Part shown: positions 7,337-9,095 of the stretch, one piece after another
How the letters are laid out: every line of letters starts with the position of its first letter
How positions within the stretch are numbered: the first letter of the stretch is position 1
Source of the DNA: JBOHHR01 sp050740975
GTDB lineage: Bacteria > Pseudomonadota > Gammaproteobacteria > JBOHHR01
Length of the DNA stretch: 9,095 nucleotides
NCBI GenBank assembly: GCA_050740975.1
Contig: JBOIEE010000005.1
Span: 1-9,095, forward strand
Reading direction: 5' to 3'
Notes under the pieces: model-generated
What the model saw: only the letters and a program-made list of their open reading frames with translations
Database searches by the model: none
What the model was told of the DNA's origin: nothing
Made by a program: the position numbers and the translations under genes

Positions 7337-8728
7337 GTGCCAACGTTGGTTTTTGAAGAGACAACGCGCGAGAAGGAACAGCGTCCCCGGATCCTGATCG
7401 TAGACGATGACCCGGATACGCTAGCTTTGCTAGCGGCTTGGCTCGATAACTCCGGGTTTCAAACCATTTCGGCGAATTCTGGCCCGGCGGCGCTGGCTCA
7501 GCTCAGCGTCGTACGGCCCCAGCTGGTGATTACAGATCTGGTTATGGAGGGCATGGACGGAATGACGCTGATGGCAGAGATCCACCGACAGAACCCGCTT
7601 AAGCCCGTGATCATGCTCAGCGGTCGGGCGAAGATCCCCGATGCCGTCAAGGCGACGCATTTAGGCTCGCTCGCTGTACTGACTAAGCCGATCAACAAGG
7701 AAGAGCTTGTCGAGCAGGTTAAGAAGGTGCTCCATTTAACCCATAGTGGCGACCGGCCGGAGACGGTTTTTAACCAACATATCGTCTATCGCAGCACGGT
7801 AATGGCGGAGCTTCTCGATTTAGCGCGGTTGCTGGCCGATAGCGACATAACGGTGTTTATAAACGGACGCACCGGCACCGGTAAGGAAGTGTTAGCGAAA
7901 GCGATCCACGAAGCCAGTGTGCGCAGAGAAAGGCCTTTTATCGGCATTAATTGCGGGGCGATACCGGAGCAACTGTTGGAATCTGAGCTGTTTGGCCACG
8001 AAAAAGGAGCTTTTACCGGGGCTGTGACCCGGCGTGAAGGGCTTTTTCAGGCGGCGGACGGCGGAACCCTGTTCTTGGATGAAATAGGCGATATGCCTTT
8101 GAGTTTGCAGGTGAAACTACTGCGGGTGCTGCAGGATTTCGAAGTCCGGCCGGTGGGGGCAGTGCGCAGCAAGCCGGTGAACGTACGGATCATCTCTGCA
8201 ACCCATAACGATCTTGAGCAGGCGGTAAAAGCGGGAGAATTCCGCGAAGATCTCTATTATCGTTTGCACGTGGTTCCGATGACCGTGCCAAGCCTTGCCG
8301 AGCGGCGGGAGGATATACCCCTATTGCTGAATCATTTTCTGCAAGTGCATGCCCGCCGCAGGGGCCTAGAACGAAAGCATTTTGCACCGGACGCGATGGA
8401 CTACTTGGTAGCCGCGCCCTGGCCAGGAAACGTACGACAAGTGGTCAATGTAGTGGAGCAGTGTGTTGCGCTCAGCAAGGGGCAGATCATCCCCCTAACT
8501 ATGGCAAAGAAAGCGCTGCGCGATGAACCCGGACAGCTGCAAACCCTAAAACAAGCGACCCACACCTTCGAGAGGAAATATCTCATCACCGTTTTGCGCT
8601 TAGTCAACGGCAATGTGGCCAACGCCGCCCGCATGGCGGGTCGCAACAGAACAGAGTTCTACAAGCTGCTCAGCCAGCACCAATTGACGCCCGCGAATTT
8701 CCGCACACCGGATAAACGCGGGAACTGA
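7337..8728 (+). CDS. glrR: Sigma-54-dependent response regulator, GlrR/QseF-like
   Basis: A 463-residue NtrC-family regulator. The receiver (about 17-133) has the acidic cluster DDD (23-25), phospho-acceptor Asp67 (VITDLVM), Ser95 at the switch position and Lys117 (TKP). The AAA+ domain has Walker A GRTGTGKE (177-184), the sigma-54 loop GAFTGA (224-229), Walker B TLFLDE (244-249) and PWPGNVRQ (361-368). The C-terminal Fis-type helix-turn-helix at about 424-447 contains ARMAGRNRTEFYKLLS, which I recall as nearly identical to E. coli GlrR (YfhA); IPDAVKAT, INGRTGTGKE and GNVRQVVNVVEQCVAL also match, so this looks like an orthologue and not just any NtrC relative. In E. coli GlrR is phosphorylated by GlrK and, with sigma-54, drives glmY (and glmZ in some species), raising GlmS. 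The start is GTG at 7337; TTG at 7346 is an alternative, and no ATG exists before the receiver. No clear ribosome-binding site is seen, so coupling to glmS is likely. glrK is not adjacent. Confidence 0.93.
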   Translation: MPTLVFEETTREKEQRPRILIVDDDPDTLALLAAWLDNSGFQTISANSGPAALAQLSVVRPQLVITDLVMEGMDGMTLMAEIHRQNPLKPVIMLSGRAKIPDAVKATHLGSLAVLTKPINKEELVEQVKKVLHLTHSGDRPETVFNQHIVYRSTVMAELLDLARLLADSDITVFINGRTGTGKEVLAKAIHEASVRRERPFIGINCGAIPEQLLESELFGHEKGAFTGAVTRREGLFQAADGGTLFLDEIGDMPLSLQVKLLRVLQDFEVRPVGAVRSKPVNVRIISATHNDLEQAVKAGEFREDLYYRLHVVPMTVPSLAERREDIPLLLNHFLQVHARRRGLERKHFAPDAMDYLVAAPWPGNVRQVVNVVEQCVALSKGQIIPLTMAKKALRDEPGQLQTLKQATHTFERKYLITVLRLVNGNVANAARMAGRNRTEFYKLLSQHQLTPANFRTPDKRGN

Positions 8729-8735
8729 GCGCCCG

Positions 8736-9041
8736 ATGGGCAAAGCAAGGATCGTTGTTTCAGGCGACCGGGATCTGGCGACGTTGATCCCGTGTTTTTT
8801 GGACAACCGGCGCCAAGACGTCTGGATCATCAAGGAAGCTATGGCGCACGCAGATTATGAACGTATTCGCATACTGGGCCATAGCATTAAGGGAAGCGGT
8901 GGCGGGTACGGGTTTGAAACCATCACCGAGTTAGGGGCGCAGATCGAATCCGCTGCAACGGCGGGCGACCGGCTTCAAATCATGCGGGCGCTTGAGCTTC
9001 TGAAGGACTATTTGGAGCGGGTGCACGTAGTCTATGAGTGA
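8736..9041 (+). CDS. Small stand-alone HPt (histidine phosphotransfer) protein
   Basis: A 101-residue protein that is essentially one HPt domain, a four-helix bundle that passes phosphate between receiver domains in a phosphorelay. The signature RILGHSIKGSGGGYGF (45-60) contains the phosphorylatable His49, followed by the conserved Lys52-Gly53; the preceding LIPCFLDNRRQDVWII and following ITELGAQIESAA / LLKDYLERV supply the flanking helices. There is no catalytic ATPase domain, transmembrane segment or signal peptide, so it should be cytoplasmic. The gene starts seven bases after the GlrR-like gene with a weak GGGAAC upstream, and its end overlaps the next start by eight bases (ATGAGTGA), implying one transcript. 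Phospho-donor and acceptor are unknown: the GlrR-like receiver next door and the unread downstream protein are the obvious candidates. Confidence 0.88.
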   Translation: MGKARIVVSGDRDLATLIPCFLDNRRQDVWIIKEAMAHADYERIRILGHSIKGSGGGYGFETITELGAQIESAATAGDRLQIMRALELLKDYLERVHVVYE

Positions 9042-9095
9042 TCCGGAGTATTTCCATCACATAGGGCCGCGTGTTGATGAAGTTAGCCCAACCCT
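9034..9095 (+). CDS. Start of an unidentified gene (3' end missing)
   Basis: An ATG at 9034 overlaps the last eight bases of the HPt gene and opens a frame that stays open to the window edge: MSDPEYFHHIGPRVDEVSPT, 20 codons. The overlap is typical of an operon partner. The visible part is hydrophilic with no signal peptide and no recognisable motif. By context it could be another signalling protein, such as a receiver, GGDEF or histidine kinase protein that works with the HPt, but nothing in the readable residues shows this. Confidence 0.5.
   Translation, partial: MSDPEYFHHIGPRVDEVSPT

Noticed and set aside
1..9095. tRNA, rRNA, CRISPR arrays, insertion sequences, attachment sites, prophage genes
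   Set aside because: Scanning by eye found no cloverleaf, spaced direct repeats, transposase or integrase motifs, or terminal inverted repeats; nearly all of the window is accounted for by housekeeping and signalling genes.

Overview
This window reads as a chromosomal segment of a gammaproteobacterium. The evidence is the surA-pdxA-rsmA gene order, the SurA layout with two parvulin domains, and protein motifs that match my memory of the Escherichia coli orthologues along their length. The base composition is moderately GC-rich. The Hanks-type kinase and the small HPt protein resemble families I associate with sulfur-oxidising and other environmental gammaproteobacteria, but the sequence alone does not fix genus or species. 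Every gene I can support is on the + strand. I see no tRNA, rRNA, insertion sequence, CRISPR array or phage gene.

Left block (bases 3-3134): the 3' part of surA (periplasmic outer-membrane-protein chaperone), pdxA (vitamin B6 synthesis) and rsmA/ksgA (16S rRNA dimethyltransferase). surA and pdxA share one base at stop and start, and pdxA and rsmA overlap by 23 bases, so this is a tight operon. In enterobacteria apaG and apaH follow. Here they are absent and the operon context ends after rsmA.

Middle (3135-5493): a 201-base gap, then a 660-residue membrane-anchored Ser/Thr protein kinase. It has a full cytoplasmic Hanks domain, one transmembrane helix, and a probably periplasmic tail with two copies of an ~83-residue helical repeat. 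A 175-base gap follows, with mutually exclusive hairpins and an A/T-rich tract, leading to glmS.

Right block (5494-9095): glmS (glucosamine-6-phosphate synthase, first step to UDP-GlcNAc for peptidoglycan and LPS). Ten bases later comes a sigma-54-dependent response regulator that looks like a true GlrR (QseF/YfhA) orthologue. Then come a 101-residue HPt phosphotransfer protein and the first 20 codons of an overlapping, unidentified gene.

The most interesting point is the grouping. In E. coli GlrR acts on glmS only indirectly, through the small RNAs GlmY and GlmZ, and is encoded elsewhere with its kinase GlrK. Here glmS and a glrR-like gene are neighbours, apparently co-transcribed, with an envelope-facing Ser/Thr kinase upstream and an orphan HPt downstream. 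No histidine kinase is visible. This suggests, but does not prove, a local signalling circuit that ties amino-sugar supply to envelope state.
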